Assembly (NCBI GenBank): GCA_003277985.1 | Contig: QCHR01000002.1 | Span: 1-64,000 of the forward strand | Direction of reading: 5' to 3' | DNA: 64,000 nt | DNA from: Prochlorococcus sp. AG-402-G06 | GTDB lineage: Bacteria > Cyanobacteriota > Cyanobacteriia > PCC-6307 > Cyanobiaceae | Shown: one piece after another, positions 1 to 10,130 of the stretch | Layout: each line of letters opens with the position of its first letter | How positions within the stretch are numbered: the stretch's first letter is position 1 | The notes under the pieces: model-generated | The model's input: only the letters and a program-made list of their open reading frames with translations | Databases searched by the model: none | What the model was told of the DNA's origin: nothing | Program-made: the position numbers and the translations under genes

Positions 1-1167
1 CTTTGCCAGGCCTCCCATATTGGGTATTGAAAGAGTATTAGTCCTTTCATAAAAACTTCCGGTAACAAAAAACATTGCGGCAGCAATCAGTCCATGACTA
101 ATCATTTGGAGCATCGCTCCACTGATCCCAAGCGCATTGACTGCGCCAATTCCAACAAGAACAAAACCCATATGACTTACAGAACTGCAGGCTATGCGCC
201 TTTTTACATTGTCTTGAGCAAAAGCATTTAGAGCACCATAAATAATATTTACTATGCCAATGATGATTAGAGCTGGAGCGAGTATTAAATGTGTATCCGG
301 TAAAATTTGGACGTTAAATCTTATAAGAGCGTAACCTCCCATTTTTAATAAAACTCCAGCTAGTAACATTGAAACTGGTGCATTTGCCTCCCCATGAGCA
401 TCGGGAAGCCAGGTATGAAGTGGAAAGATAGGAAGCTTTACTCCAAAACCAATTAAAAAACCTAAATAACAAAATATCCCAAAATTCCCGGTAAAAGATT
501 TGGTTGCGATTTCACTTAAATTAAAGGTAAATTGATCTCCTGAAAGAGCTAAAGCAAGCCCACTAATTAATATTAGAAGAGAAGCCAGTGCAGTATAAAG
601 AATGAATTTTGTTGCTGCATATAGTTTCCTTTTCCCTCCCCAAATAGCAATCAATAGATAGACAGGAACAAGCTCAAGTTCCCAAGCTAAAAAGAAAAGT
701 AAGAAATCTTGTGATAGGAAAACCAACGCTTGGGCTGAGGCTTGAATCAGTAACAAAGCAAAGTAAAGCCTTGTTTTTTGTTTTACTTTCCAACTCGCTG
801 CTGCGGACAAAAAAGTGATTAACCCGCTTAGAACTACTAACGGTGCAGATATTCCATCTACTCCTAATGACCATTCAAGACCTATTGATGGAAGCCACTG
901 AAGTCTTTCAACTAACTGCAAACTTTCGCTACTTGGATCAAACAAATTGGCAAAAGCCAATACAATTATCAGAAAATCAGCTAATAAAATAACTAGAGCT
1001 ATATTCCTTGGCAAATTAGAATTTCTACTTTCTTGCGTTGGGAGGAAAGGCATTATCAATGCTCCAACAATGGGTAAGAGCACAATGAGTGAAAGCCATG
1101 GAAATACTGTCTGAGAATCAATACTCATAGGCAGATTGGCATCCATAATTTGGGGCAAGTCAGCCAT
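1..1167 (-). CDS. ndhD: NAD(P)H-quinone oxidoreductase subunit 4 (NdhD), partial
   Basis: Proton-pumping membrane subunit of the cyanobacterial NDH-1 complex in the thylakoid membrane, used in cyclic electron flow and respiration. An open frame of 389 codons runs from an ATG at 1167 off the left edge, so the C-terminal part is outside the window; the cut is an edge effect. The translation is a chain of hydrophobic helices with the NdhD/NuoM-type segments [15 protein letters not shown] (conserved Glu in a helix), [15 protein letters not shown] and [15 protein letters not shown]. Two later in-frame ATGs (1146, 1128) are possible starts. The NdhD paralogue type cannot be settled here. It reads in the same direction as thrB. 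Confidence 0.93.
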   Translation of the reverse strand, partial: MADLPQIMDANLPMSIDSQTVFPWLSLIVLLPIVGALIMPFLPTQESRNSNLPRNIALVILLADFLIIVLAFANLFDPSSESLQLVERLQWLPSIGLEWSLGVDGISAPLVVLSGLITFLSAAASWKVKQKTRLYFALLLIQASAQALVFLSQDFLLFFLAWELELVPVYLLIAIWGGKRKLYAATKFILYTALASLLILISGLALALSGDQFTFNLSEIATKSFTGNFGIFCYLGFLIGFGVKLPIFPLHTWLPDAHGEANAPVSMLLAGVLLKMGGYALIRFNVQILPDTHLILAPALIIIGIVNIIYGALNAFAQDNVKRRIACSSVSHMGFVLVGIGAVNALGISGAMLQMISHGLIAAAMFFVTGSFYERTNTLSIPNMGGLAK

Positions 1168-1203
1168 AAAGCTATCAGTTTTTGTTCGTTTTCATGAGTA
1201 GAA

Positions 1204-2151
1204 CTACCCAAAGGTGTTTGAAATGCATTCGCTTCCTCTGAGTTGGAGGCTCATTAAAGGAGCACGACTTGCTACACCAGCAGCTTCCCAGGCTTTGACC
1301 ATTGCGACGCTGACTTCTCGGCCTTTAGTCGCTTTGCACAAGGCAAGAATGCTTGGTCCTGCTCCACTTATTGCACATCCTAAAGCTCCGGCAGCCTTTG
1401 CTGCTTCTCTTACCTCTAACCCACCTTTAATCAATCCCCATCTATAGGGTTCATGTAGCTTGTCATGCATCCCATCTGCAATTAGATCCTCATTCCCTGT
1501 CCTTAGTCCTTGAAGTAAAAGAGTAAGAGCACCTAAATTGATTACTGCATCATTAATTGGAATGTTTTCAGGCATTACACGTCTTGCTTCACTTGTACTA
1601 AGGCGAATAGATGGAATTGCGACTACTGCTTTTATTGATTGATCCCAATCACAGCGAACTACGCGCCATCTATCGTTTGCTGTTTTGGCTGTTACGCAAA
1701 GACCTCCTATTAATGACGGAACAACATTATCTGGGTGACCTTCAATATCAATTGCCAGCTCCAATAATTTTTCTTTAGGCAAAGGATATCCAGCAAGTGC
1801 ATTTGCTCCAACCAATCCTGCAACGATTGCCGTGGCACTGCTTCCAAGCCCCCTTGCAGGAGGAACAGCTAGTTTTACTCTTGCTTCAAGAGCGACAGGT
1901 TCAACACCTGCGGTTCTCCAAACTCTTTGCGCGGCTCGATAAAAAAGATTCTCAGGGCCGCCTCTTAAATGATTGCCTTCAGTACTCTCCATGATCAATT
2001 CAAATCTTTCTGCATTACCCTCAATTCTTTTAATAGTGAACTGATTGGAAAGATCTAATGCTGCTCCAAGGCAATCAAACCCTGGACCAATATTGGCTGT
2101 AGTAGATGGAACTTCTACTACGACAGTTTGTCCTATTTTTGGCGGCCCCAT
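1204..2151 (-). CDS. thrB: Homoserine kinase
   Basis: Phosphorylates L-homoserine with ATP, the step before threonine synthase, in the cytosol. The 315-residue length is usual for this GHMP-family kinase. The N-terminal PSTTANIGPGFDCLG (about 15-29) and the ATP-binding loop PPARGLGSSATA (about 97-108) are the GHMP signature, and a C-terminal CAISGAGPS motif is present. It lies 36 bp downstream of ndhD's start on the same strand and 11 bp from glk, so it belongs to a dense minus-strand run. Its substrate is shared with the methionine genes metA/metY near 55 kb. Confidence 0.95.
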   Translation of the reverse strand: MGPPKIGQTVVVEVPSTTANIGPGFDCLGAALDLSNQFTIKRIEGNAERFELIMESTEGNHLRGGPENLFYRAAQRVWRTAGVEPVALEARVKLAVPPARGLGSSATAIVAGLVGANALAGYPLPKEKLLELAIDIEGHPDNVVPSLIGGLCVTAKTANDRWRVVRCDWDQSIKAVVAIPSIRLSTSEARRVMPENIPINDAVINLGALTLLLQGLRTGNEDLIADGMHDKLHEPYRWGLIKGGLEVREAAKAAGALGCAISGAGPSILALCKATKGREVSVAMVKAWEAAGVASRAPLMSLQLRGSECISNTFG

Positions 2152-2162
2152 GTTTTTATCCT

Positions 2163-3206
2163 TTAGCTAAGTCTCCCATTTGATTCGGCACTTAAGCGTG
2201 CTCTGCAAGCTGAACTGAATAATGTCGCTTCTGGATCTTTAAGAACAATCAATGGGATTTTCTTTAAATAAGATTGAAAGCGACCCTTATCACTAAATGC
2301 ATTAAGGAAGTTAGATGAGTTTATTCCATCGAGGTTTTTTGCTGCTGTTCCACCTGAAATCCATAAGCCTGAAGAGCAAAGTTCTTGTAGAGCAAGGTCT
2401 CCAGCTGCAGATCCATATGCATTTAGCCATAGCTGCAAAGCTTCTGACATTAACTTGTCCCCTTTATTTGCTTTTTCCCAAACAAGTGCGGGTAAATCGA
2501 TGAAAGCTGATTTGTCACTATCCATTCTTTTTAAAATTTCCCGAAGTGGATGGTTTTCATTTATTGGATCATCCAATTTCCATCTAGCAATCATTCCAAG
2601 ACCAGTACCACTAACTATTCTTTCAATGGATACTCTTTGAATATTTAACTTCTTTTTTAGCCATTTGACTAATGCCCATTCGTTTTCTGTTCTTGGGGAA
2701 AATTCCCGATGACCCCCTTCACTTGGAAATATAGAAATGCTTTTAGGGGTTATTAATCCTCTGGACATTCCTAAGCCAGTACCAGCACCAATAATGGCAA
2801 CTAATTCTGGATTATTTTTGTACTCAAAATTAAATGTTCCTTGGATTACTTGATATTGATTTTTTTTAAAAAATGGTATTCCATATATCAAAACTGAGAA
2901 ATCATTTATTAATTCAATGTTATTTATTTTTGAAAGTAGAGATAATTTTTCTGTTTTAATTTCCCAACCTAGATTTGTAATCTTAACTTTCTGGCTTGTT
3001 ATTGGACCTGCTACTCCAATACAAACATATTCAGGGAGTAATATATGATCTGGTAAATGTTTAATAAAATCTTCAAATATTGAGTAAAAAGATTTCCAGT
3101 CTGAAGAAATATAGTACTTTTCAAATAATTTTTTTGGATAGACATCGTTTGAATAAATAGCTAATATTGTTTTCGTGCCTCCTAGGTCTCCAGCAAGTAA
3201 ATTCAT
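2163..3206 (-). CDS. glk: Glucokinase
   Basis: ATP-dependent phosphorylation of glucose to glucose 6-phosphate. The 347-residue protein has the ROK/glucokinase phosphate-binding motif GDLGGTKT (6-13), a catalytic-type NDF (101-103), the adenosine-binding GAGTGLG (140-146) and PSEGGH (161-166), in the expected order. The start is ATG at 3206. It lies 23 bp downstream of thrS on the same strand. In this window it connects to glycogen metabolism (glgA at 16 kb) only by pathway, not by operon. Confidence 0.92.
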   Translation of the reverse strand: MNLLAGDLGGTKTILAIYSNDVYPKKLFEKYYISSDWKSFYSIFEDFIKHLPDHILLPEYVCIGVAGPITSQKVKITNLGWEIKTEKLSLLSKINNIELINDFSVLIYGIPFFKKNQYQVIQGTFNFEYKNNPELVAIIGAGTGLGMSRGLITPKSISIFPSEGGHREFSPRTENEWALVKWLKKKLNIQRVSIERIVSGTGLGMIARWKLDDPINENHPLREILKRMDSDKSAFIDLPALVWEKANKGDKLMSEALQLWLNAYGSAAGDLALQELCSSGLWISGGTAAKNLDGINSSNFLNAFSDKGRFQSYLKKIPLIVLKDPEATLFSSACRARLSAESNGRLS

Positions 3207-3229
3207 TGGTTAAAAAATCGCTTATTTCT

Positions 3230-5155
3230 TTAGGATTGATTCACTTGGATACCTTTTTTGCTAATTGATTCGTCAATTATTAATTTGAACTTGTCTATGG
3301 TCATATTCCCGAGATCTTTACCTTCTCTTGTCCTTACTGAGATTTCTTCATTCTCTTCTTCCTTGTCTCCAATAATTATCAAGAAAGGTATTCTTTGCAT
3401 AGTATGTTCTCTTATCTTAAAACCGACTTTTTCATTTCTTATATCAATTTCAGCTCTAAACCCAAAGTCAACTAATTTATCTTTAGCACTCAAACATGCT
3501 TGATTATTTCTATCAGTTATCCCCATGATCATTATTTGAATAGGTGATAACCATGTAGGGAAATTTCCTGAATAATTCTCAATTAAAATCCCAATAAATC
3601 TTTCAAAAGAACCTAAAATAGCTCTGTGAAGCATTACGGGTGTTTGTTTCCTCCCTGTAATATCTATGTAACTTGCATTGAGCCTTTGGGGCATGGAGAA
3701 ATCCACTTGAATTGTTCCGCACTGCCAAACTCTGTTGAGACAATCTTTTAAGGAGAATTCTATTTTTGGACCATAGAACGCACCCTCTCCAGGGAGTATT
3801 GTCCAATTTAATCCTTTTGAATCAAGTGCTTCAGATAAGGCTTTTTCTGATTTGTCCCAGATAGCATCACTCCCAACTCTTTTCTCTGGTCTTGTTGAGA
3901 GCTTAATAAGAATTGAATCAAAGCCAAAGGTTTTATAAACCTCAAATACCAAATCAATAAAATTTTGGACTTCTTCTTGTATTTGTTGATCGGTACAAAA
4001 TATGTGTGCATCATCTTGAACAAAATTTCTGACCCTCATTAAGCCATGCAGTGCACCAGAAGGCTCATTTCGATGACAAGAGCCAAATTCAGAAAGTCTA
4101 ATAGGAAGATCTCGATAGCTTTTTAAACCTTGATTGAATATTTGTATGTGGCATGGACAATTCATAGGTTTTATTGCATATTCCCTGTTCTCTGAAGTTG
4201 TAGTAAACATATCTTCTTTAAATTTCTCCCAATGACCTGACTTCTCCCAAAGACTCCTATCAACTACTTGCGGAGATTTAACTTCTTGATAATCATATTT
4301 TGTTATTGTTTCCCGAATAAAATCTTCTAAAATCCTATAAATAGTCCACCCTTTCGGGTGCCAAAAAACCATACCTGGTGCTTCTTCTTGTGAGTGAAAA
4401 AGTGAATATTTTTTTCCTAGCTTTCTATGATCTCTTTTCTCAGCTTCTTCAATTCTAGAGATGTATTCTTTTAATTCTTTAGAGCTTTTCCAAGCTGTCC
4501 CATATATTCTTTGTAGCATTTCATTGTTAGAGTCACCGCGCCAATAAGCCCCGGATACTTTCATTAGTTTAAATACTCTTAGATGCCTTGTATTTGGAAC
4601 ATGAGGACCTCTGCACATATCAATATATTCTTGATGTTTGTATAATTTTATGATTTCATTCTCAGGGATATTTTTAACTATATCTAGCTTGAAAATTTCA
4701 CCTCTATCAGTAAAAACTTCCGTTGCTTTCTCTGGACTAACTATTTCAACATCTACATTATAATCTCTATTAACTAACTCTTTCATTCTTTTCTCAATTT
4801 TGAGAAGGTCATCAGGGGTGAAGGTATCTTTGTAGGAAATATCATAATAAAAACCATCTTCAATTACAGGCCCTATTGCCATTTTTGCTTCGGGGTATAA
4901 TTGCTTTACAGCATGTCCAAGAAGATGAGCAAACGAATGTCTAATGATCTCTAATCCTTCATCATCTTTAGATGTAATAATTTGTATGTGAGAATTTTGA
5001 GTTATAGGAATACAAGTATCAATTAATTCTCCGTTTACTCTCCCTGCTAGAGCTGCTTTTGCTAAACCAGGTCCAATTTCTGATGCTATTTGATCAATTG
5101 TGACATCGGAATCATATTCTTTTTCAGTTCCATCAGGTAATGTAATTATTGGCAT
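3230..5155 (-). CDS. thrS: Threonyl-tRNA synthetase
   Basis: Class II aminoacyl-tRNA synthetase that charges tRNA-Thr. The 641 residues contain all expected parts: an N-terminal TGS domain (about 1-61), an editing domain with HxxxH at His73/His77 and CRGPHV, the catalytic zinc Cys in MNCPCH, motif 2 around [11 protein letters not shown], and motif 3 [11 protein letters not shown], followed by an anticodon-binding domain. It ends 23 bp before glk and starts 6 bp after the trpS stop codon, so thrS and trpS are probably cotranscribed. Confidence 0.97.
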   Translation of the reverse strand: MPIITLPDGTEKEYDSDVTIDQIASEIGPGLAKAALAGRVNGELIDTCIPITQNSHIQIITSKDDEGLEIIRHSFAHLLGHAVKQLYPEAKMAIGPVIEDGFYYDISYKDTFTPDDLLKIEKRMKELVNRDYNVDVEIVSPEKATEVFTDRGEIFKLDIVKNIPENEIIKLYKHQEYIDMCRGPHVPNTRHLRVFKLMKVSGAYWRGDSNNEMLQRIYGTAWKSSKELKEYISRIEEAEKRDHRKLGKKYSLFHSQEEAPGMVFWHPKGWTIYRILEDFIRETITKYDYQEVKSPQVVDRSLWEKSGHWEKFKEDMFTTTSENREYAIKPMNCPCHIQIFNQGLKSYRDLPIRLSEFGSCHRNEPSGALHGLMRVRNFVQDDAHIFCTDQQIQEEVQNFIDLVFEVYKTFGFDSILIKLSTRPEKRVGSDAIWDKSEKALSEALDSKGLNWTILPGEGAFYGPKIEFSLKDCLNRVWQCGTIQVDFSMPQRLNASYIDITGRKQTPVMLHRAILGSFERFIGILIENYSGNFPTWLSPIQIMIMGITDRNNQACLSAKDKLVDFGFRAEIDIRNEKVGFKIREHTMQRIPFLIIIGDKEEENEEISVRTREGKDLGNMTIDKFKLIIDESISKKGIQVNQS

Positions 5156-5161
5156 AATTTT

Positions 5162-6175
5162 CTACAAATTTGAATAAAATCCGAGAGCATCTTTAACTCT
5201 ATTTAATGTTAACTTAGAAACCTCCTCAGCAGTAAGTTTACCTTTATTTAGTACTCTTTTTAACTCTTCTTGGTCATTCATTAGTTCTTTATATTTTTCT
5301 TGAATAGGTTTAAGAACGTTGATCATCGCTTCAGTGAATTCTGGTTTGAACTTACCCCAGCCCATTTCTGCACAATACTCAGCTGCCTTTTCTCTGCCTA
5401 GGCCAGAAATTATAGAATAAATTGTTAAAAGATTGTCAGCTTCAGGTCTTGAAGAATTTCCGAATTCTAATCCTAATTCTGAGTCGGTTTTTGCACGTTT
5501 TATTTTTTTAGTAATTACATCTGGACTGTCTAACAAAGTAATCCTACTATTCTCATTTGGGTCGCTTTTACTCATTTTCTTTGTTCCGTCTGTAAGGCTC
5601 ATGACTTTGGAACACTCTTTCAAAATCAAGGGATTTGGAACTTTAAGTATAGGATTCTCTTTTGTTCCGAATTTTGAATTAACTCGTTGAGAAGCAATAT
5701 CTCTCGCAAGCTCTAGATGTTGCGTTTGATCTTCTCCAACAGGAACCAAATCTGCGTCATAGAGAAGAATATCCGCTGCCATTAGGACTGGATAATCTAA
5801 TAATCCAATGGATACATTGTCACCTTGTTTAATTGACTTTTCCTTGAACTGAATCATTCTCTCCATCCAGTTTAAAGGAGTTAAGCAATTTAATATCCAG
5901 CAAAGCTCGCTATGGGCGCTTACTTGACTTTGAATAAATATTGAGCATTTATCAGGATTCATCCCACATGCCATATACAAAGCTGCTGTAGATAGAGAAT
6001 TTTGATGAAGAGATTTTGGGTCATGCGGAATTGTGATCGCATGAAGATCAACAACGCAAACAAAAGTTTCGTAATTTTCTTGTAATTCAACCCAATTTCT
6101 TATTGCTCCAAGCCAATTACCAATATGAACATCTCCTGTGGGTTGAACACCAGATAAGACACGCTTCTGATTCAC
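5162..6175 (-). CDS. trpS: Tryptophanyl-tRNA synthetase
   Basis: Class I synthetase that charges tRNA-Trp. The 337-residue protein has the HIGH-type motif HIGN (17-20) and KMSKS (200-204), and a length normal for bacterial TrpRS. The start is GTG at 6175, directly after the TAA of the upstream gene (zero spacing), with an AAGGA Shine-Dalgarno-like stretch inside the end of that gene. This suggests translational coupling with the RG-rich protein. Confidence 0.96.
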   Translation of the reverse strand: MNQKRVLSGVQPTGDVHIGNWLGAIRNWVELQENYETFVCVVDLHAITIPHDPKSLHQNSLSTAALYMACGMNPDKCSIFIQSQVSAHSELCWILNCLTPLNWMERMIQFKEKSIKQGDNVSIGLLDYPVLMAADILLYDADLVPVGEDQTQHLELARDIASQRVNSKFGTKENPILKVPNPLILKECSKVMSLTDGTKKMSKSDPNENSRITLLDSPDVITKKIKRAKTDSELGLEFGNSSRPEADNLLTIYSIISGLGREKAAEYCAEMGWGKFKPEFTEAMINVLKPIQEKYKELMNDQEELKRVLNKGKLTAEEVSKLTLNRVKDALGFYSNL

Positions 6176-6706
6176 TTATCCTTGCTCGCTTGTATTTGTG
6201 GAATCATTTTCATTTGAACTTGCTTCTGTTGCTTGATCATTATCTTTTTCTTCAGGATCTTGAGTAACAATGTTTGCCTGATCAGTATCAGCAACCTCCT
6301 TTTCTTTGACTGGCTTTTCTGGTCTTGCAAAAGGATTGGGCTTTGTGTCGGCTGAGTTGTTACTTTCACCGTTATAGTTTCCCCTGTTACCCCTGCCTCT
6401 TCTTAGGTCATTGGCCGGCGCTTGAGACCTATATTCGTTGACTAAATTTTCAAGACTTCCATCTTCAAGCATTTGGGCAAGAGTTCTTACAGCGAAACCT
6501 AGAACAGCGACTGTAGATCGAAGATTGAAGGCTTCTTGTAATGACCTAGCTGCGCGCATTTCATTATCACTTAAGCGAATGCGAAAGCCTCCCTCTCTAT
6601 TGTTAGGACCTCGCCCACCTCTGAAATTATTACGACCATTTTGTCTTTGGTTTTGGAAATCACCACCACCTGACTGATTATTGGTGTAAGAGTCGCCCAT
6701 GAACAT
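6176..6706 (-). CDS. RG-rich protein with ribbon-helix-helix-like core, unknown function
   Basis: Unrecognised by name. The frame is open from a TTG at 6724, but ATGs at 6706 and 6700 are more likely starts; about 174-182 residues. Three zones are visible: an N-terminal Gly/Asn/Arg/Gln-rich low-complexity stretch with RGG-like repeats, a compact predicted helical core (FRIRLSDNEMRAARSLQEAF onwards, about 45 residues), and an acidic Asp/Glu/Asn/Thr-rich tail. Such a layout is seen in nucleic-acid-binding proteins, so RNA or DNA binding is a reasonable inference, not shown. Its stop codon abuts the trpS start, which links its expression to tRNA charging genes. Confidence 0.75.
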   Translation of the reverse strand: MFMGDSYTNNQSGGGDFQNQRQNGRNNFRGGRGPNNREGGFRIRLSDNEMRAARSLQEAFNLRSTVAVLGFAVRTLAQMLEDGSLENLVNEYRSQAPANDLRRGRGNRGNYNGESNNSADTKPNPFARPEKPVKEKEVADTDQANIVTQDPEEKDNDQATEASSNENDSTNTSEQG

Positions 6707-6936
6707 ATTTGCCAATAGGGGCAAGTGTGACGCATAGCCGGTACTTTTGCGACATGTTTGAATATCTTGATTAGCACTTTCACATCTAATGATATTGATC
6801 TCACTGGAATGATTTGATTTCTTTAGGCATAAATTTTTTTCTTAAAAACGTAAAAAGCTTCTTTCTTTGCCGTTATTAAGGGAAAATTTGCTTTAAAATG
6901 AAAGTTAGCTAAGAAGAAACTGTATTTATTGAAATC

Positions 6937-8292
6937 GTGGAAAATCATTCATTAACAAAATCTCCTCTCTCCTTTCCTTCTTTTTCGATTCCGAAAATTA
7001 GTCTTTTTATTGGGTTAACTATCACAGGTCAATGGGTTTTGAGTGATGTGGCCCACATACCTGGGGGTGGACTTGGATTGCTATTAGGACTTGGCTGTAT
7101 TTTTTATTTTTTAAAACCAGGAAAGGTTTCATTTGATGCTCCCTCTACTGTTCAAGGATGGGTAAGAAGATGTCATGACGTTTTAGAGGATTTTGAGTAC
7201 TTACTTGAGGATGGAGAGCAAAGTGAAAGAAAAAAAGAAAGAATAAATTCCTTGCAAAAAATTATTGATAGAAGCGAAGATCAAAACATTGGTTTCTTGA
7301 AAACAAAAGGGGTAAAATTGCCTGATAAAGAGCAATTGGAACAAGTTTTAGGATTAAAAAATCAAATAAAAGTTTCTTTTCCGCCAGCTCTTCCTGTAAG
7401 AGATCGAAATTGGATTTTGCCAGATTTAATCCAAGAACAAGATTTTATTGTTTATTCTTTGGCACTTCCAATGAGCGCAGCTGATCTTTTGTGGATTAAA
7501 AATATCCCTACAGATCAACCAGCCTGGCTAATGGTTGCAAGTAAAGAATCTACTGATTGGTCTGATGAGCGAAATGCATTAGAGGCTCAATTACCAGATA
7601 GATGGACTAACAGAGTATTGAAATGGGATGGATCTCAAACAGAAATGGCAAAGACTCTTTCTCCAATTAAGAAACTTCTTGAAAATCCAAAAAAGAATAC
7701 AGACATTACTAAGCAAAGACTTTTGTCTCGATTGCATACTTCTTGGCAAAAAGACTTAGAAAAATTAAGAAGAGAAAAATTCAAGGTTATTCAAACAAGA
7801 TCTCAGTGGATAGTTGCTGGTATCGTTTTCGCCTCCCCTGTCGCCTCAACTGATTTGCTTGCAGTTGCAGTTGTTAATGGCTTGATGATCAAAGAAATGT
7901 CGAAAATATGGTCTTCTAAAATGAAGCCAGAATTACTTGAGGCAGTCTCACGACAACTAGCAATGGCTGCAATTGGTCAAGGAGTGGTCGAATGGAGTGG
8001 ACAATCCCTGTTGAGTTTAGCAAAGCTTGATGGTTCCTCTTGGGTGGCTGCTGGAACAATTCAGGCCTTGAGTGCTGCTTATTTAACAAGAGTGGTTGGA
8101 AGATCGATGGCTGATTGGATGGCTCTTAATAATGGAGTAACTCAACCTGATTTAGAACTTATTAAGCAACAAGCTCCTCAACTAGTATCAAAAGCTGCTG
8201 AGCTAGAAAGAGTTGATTGGGTTGCTTTTTTAAAGCAATCAAAAGAATGGATTCAGTCTCAATCTATTAATTACAAAGTTAAATCAGTTTGA
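6937..8292 (+). CDS. DUF697/YcjF-type membrane protein
   Basis: 451 residues, GTG start at 6937. Two hydrophobic segments lie near the N-terminus (about 20-37 and 44-61). A soluble middle part (about 80-285) has charged helices. A second hydrophobic region (about 288-400, including ASPVASTDLLAVAVVNGLMI) resembles the DUF697 domain, which in other proteins accompanies GTPase domains. No P-loop is seen here, so it is not itself a GTPase. It is the first plus-strand gene after a divergent 212-bp intergenic region. Its role is unknown; membrane location is inferred from the helices. Confidence 0.78.
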   Translation: MENHSLTKSPLSFPSFSIPKISLFIGLTITGQWVLSDVAHIPGGGLGLLLGLGCIFYFLKPGKVSFDAPSTVQGWVRRCHDVLEDFEYLLEDGEQSERKKERINSLQKIIDRSEDQNIGFLKTKGVKLPDKEQLEQVLGLKNQIKVSFPPALPVRDRNWILPDLIQEQDFIVYSLALPMSAADLLWIKNIPTDQPAWLMVASKESTDWSDERNALEAQLPDRWTNRVLKWDGSQTEMAKTLSPIKKLLENPKKNTDITKQRLLSRLHTSWQKDLEKLRREKFKVIQTRSQWIVAGIVFASPVASTDLLAVAVVNGLMIKEMSKIWSSKMKPELLEAVSRQLAMAAIGQGVVEWSGQSLLSLAKLDGSSWVAAGTIQALSAAYLTRVVGRSMADWMALNNGVTQPDLELIKQQAPQLVSKAAELERVDWVAFLKQSKEWIQSQSINYKVKSV

Positions 8293-8367
8293 TTTTATAA
8301 CTTTTCTTCTGGTATATCTTTGACTTATATTTAGATAAAACATTAATATTTTCTAATTTTAAATTTT

Positions 8368-9333
8368 ATGTTTAATAAAAAGATTTTTTCTGAGTATATT
8401 TGTAACAAAAACAAGATAATTAGTTTATCTATTTTCATTGCTTTAAATAGTTTATTCTTGACAGCATGTGTAAATAAAAACACTTATAGACGAAACGATG
8501 AAAGGCCTTTAGTTTTAACTACTTTTACAATTTTGGCAGATCTTGCTAGGAATGTCGCTGGGGATAGACTTCAAGTTGAATCAATAACTAAACCAGGAGC
8601 AGAAATCCATAGTTATCAATTTACACCCAGTGATATTGTAAAAACTAAAGGAGCAAAACTGATTATTGAAAATGGTTTAGGTCTTGAAGCGTGGTTTTCG
8701 AAATTCATGATTAGCTCGGGTGATATTCCTAATGTGAAATTAACCGAAGGGATTAAGCCATTATTAATAGATGGAGATGTTTATTCAGGGAAGCCAAATC
8801 TTCATGCTTGGATGTCGCCTAAAAGAGCTATGAATTATGTAGATAAAATAGCTGATGCTTTTATCAAAATCGATCCTGATGGAGCTCTTGAATACTCGTC
8901 TAACGCTTCAGCCTATAAAGCTAAACTTGAATCGCTTGATAAAGAGCTAAGGGATTCTTTATCCTCTATTTCTAAAGAAAGAAGATTTTTGGTGACATGT
9001 GAAGGAGCCTTTACTTATCTGGCCCGTGATTACGGAATGAAAGAGGCATATCTATGGCCAGTCAATGCTGAAAGTCAAGTAACCCCTAGGAGAATGGTGA
9101 ATCTAATAAAAAAAATCAAAGAAAATGAAGTCCCAACAATTTTTTGCGAAAGTACTGTGAGTGCAGAAGCGCAAATGGAAGTCGCGAAATCAAGCGGAGC
9201 TGTTTTTGGTGGAACCTTCTACGTTGATTCACTCTCAGACCTAAATGGTCCTGCCCCTACCTATGTAGATTTACTAAGACATAATGTTCGTTTGATTATT
9301 GAGGGTCTATCCAATGCAGCAGTGAAAAAATAA
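8368..9333 (+). CDS. mntC: Manganese-type ABC transporter, substrate-binding lipoprotein
   Basis: Captures the metal ion outside the inner membrane and hands it to the permease. The 321-residue protein has a lipoprotein signal with lipobox LTAC (Cys34) and the four metal ligands of the cluster A-I family at His81, His146 (NLHAWMSP), Glu212 (CEGAF) and Asp287 (YVDSLSD). Glu in the third place, and the absence of a His-rich loop, fit Mn2+ (MntC) better than Zn2+ (ZnuA, usually His there); that assignment is inference from known structures. The stop TAA overlaps the next gene's ATG by one base (TAATG), so the three genes form an operon. Confidence 0.88.
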   Translation: MFNKKIFSEYICNKNKIISLSIFIALNSLFLTACVNKNTYRRNDERPLVLTTFTILADLARNVAGDRLQVESITKPGAEIHSYQFTPSDIVKTKGAKLIIENGLGLEAWFSKFMISSGDIPNVKLTEGIKPLLIDGDVYSGKPNLHAWMSPKRAMNYVDKIADAFIKIDPDGALEYSSNASAYKAKLESLDKELRDSLSSISKERRFLVTCEGAFTYLARDYGMKEAYLWPVNAESQVTPRRMVNLIKKIKENEVPTIFCESTVSAEAQMEVAKSSGAVFGGTFYVDSLSDLNGPAPTYVDLLRHNVRLIIEGLSNAAVKK

Positions 9334-10130
9334 TGAATCCAATTTTTAAAAGTCACGAGCATGATTTTATGCGCATTGAGGCAGACCAAGTTTGTGTTGA
9401 CTACAACGGCACAGTCGCTCTCTATGACGCTAGTTTGAATTTAAAAGCGGGATCTATATGTGGCCTTGTGGGGATGAATGGTGCAGGGAAATCAACATTT
9501 TTCAAAGCTCTAATGGGCTTCGTTAGACCATCAAGAGGGAAAATAAGGATCAATGGTATAAAGGTTAATCAAGCTCAGAAGGAGCAATCGGTTGCATATG
9601 TTCCACAAAATGAAGGTATAGATTATTCATTCCCCGTGAGTGTTTGGGATGTTGTGATGATGGGGAGATATGGCGCTATGAATATTTTCCGAATACCAAG
9701 AGAATCAGATAGAAGAGCAGTTGCTCATGCCCTAGAAAGAGTTGATCTTTTGGATCTCAGAGAAAGACCAATAGGATCTTTATCAGGAGGGCAACGCAAA
9801 AGAGCTTTTCTTGCAAGAGCAATTGCTCAACGGGCATCAGTACTTCTTTTAGATGAGCCTTTCTCGGGGGTTGATGTGCCCACGGAAAAGCTTATGGCTG
9901 AGCTATTTCTTCAATTTCGACAAGAAGGACACACTATTTTGATATCTACTCATGATTTGAATCATGTGAGAGATTTTTGTGATTTTGTTGTTCTTATCAA
10001 CAAGACTGTTCTTGCGTATGGTGAAACCTCGGAAGTTTTTACTTCGGAAAATCTAAATAAAACATTTGGAGGAATACCACCAAATCCTTTATCAGGACCA
10101 ACTTCAAGTAATGATTTTATAAATGAGTGA
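9333..10130 (+). CDS. mntA: Manganese-type ABC transporter, ATP-binding protein
   Basis: ATPase subunit that drives import. The 265 residues contain Walker A GMNGAGKST (47-55), a Q-loop around PQNEG, signature LSGGQ (150-154), Walker B LLLDEP (171-176) and the switch His in STHD. It begins one base inside the stop codon of the binding-protein gene and its own end overlaps the permease start by 8 bases (ATGAGTGA), which shows tight coupling. The substrate is taken from the binding protein; Zn2+ or mixed specificity remains possible. Confidence 0.9.
   Translation: MNPIFKSHEHDFMRIEADQVCVDYNGTVALYDASLNLKAGSICGLVGMNGAGKSTFFKALMGFVRPSRGKIRINGIKVNQAQKEQSVAYVPQNEGIDYSFPVSVWDVVMMGRYGAMNIFRIPRESDRRAVAHALERVDLLDLRERPIGSLSGGQRKRAFLARAIAQRASVLLLDEPFSGVDVPTEKLMAELFLQFRQEGHTILISTHDLNHVRDFCDFVVLINKTVLAYGETSEVFTSENLNKTFGGIPPNPLSGPTSSNDFINE

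Noticed and set aside
1-1167. ndhD as a truncated pseudogene
   Set aside because: The frame is intact up to the window's edge; the missing end is simply outside the window.
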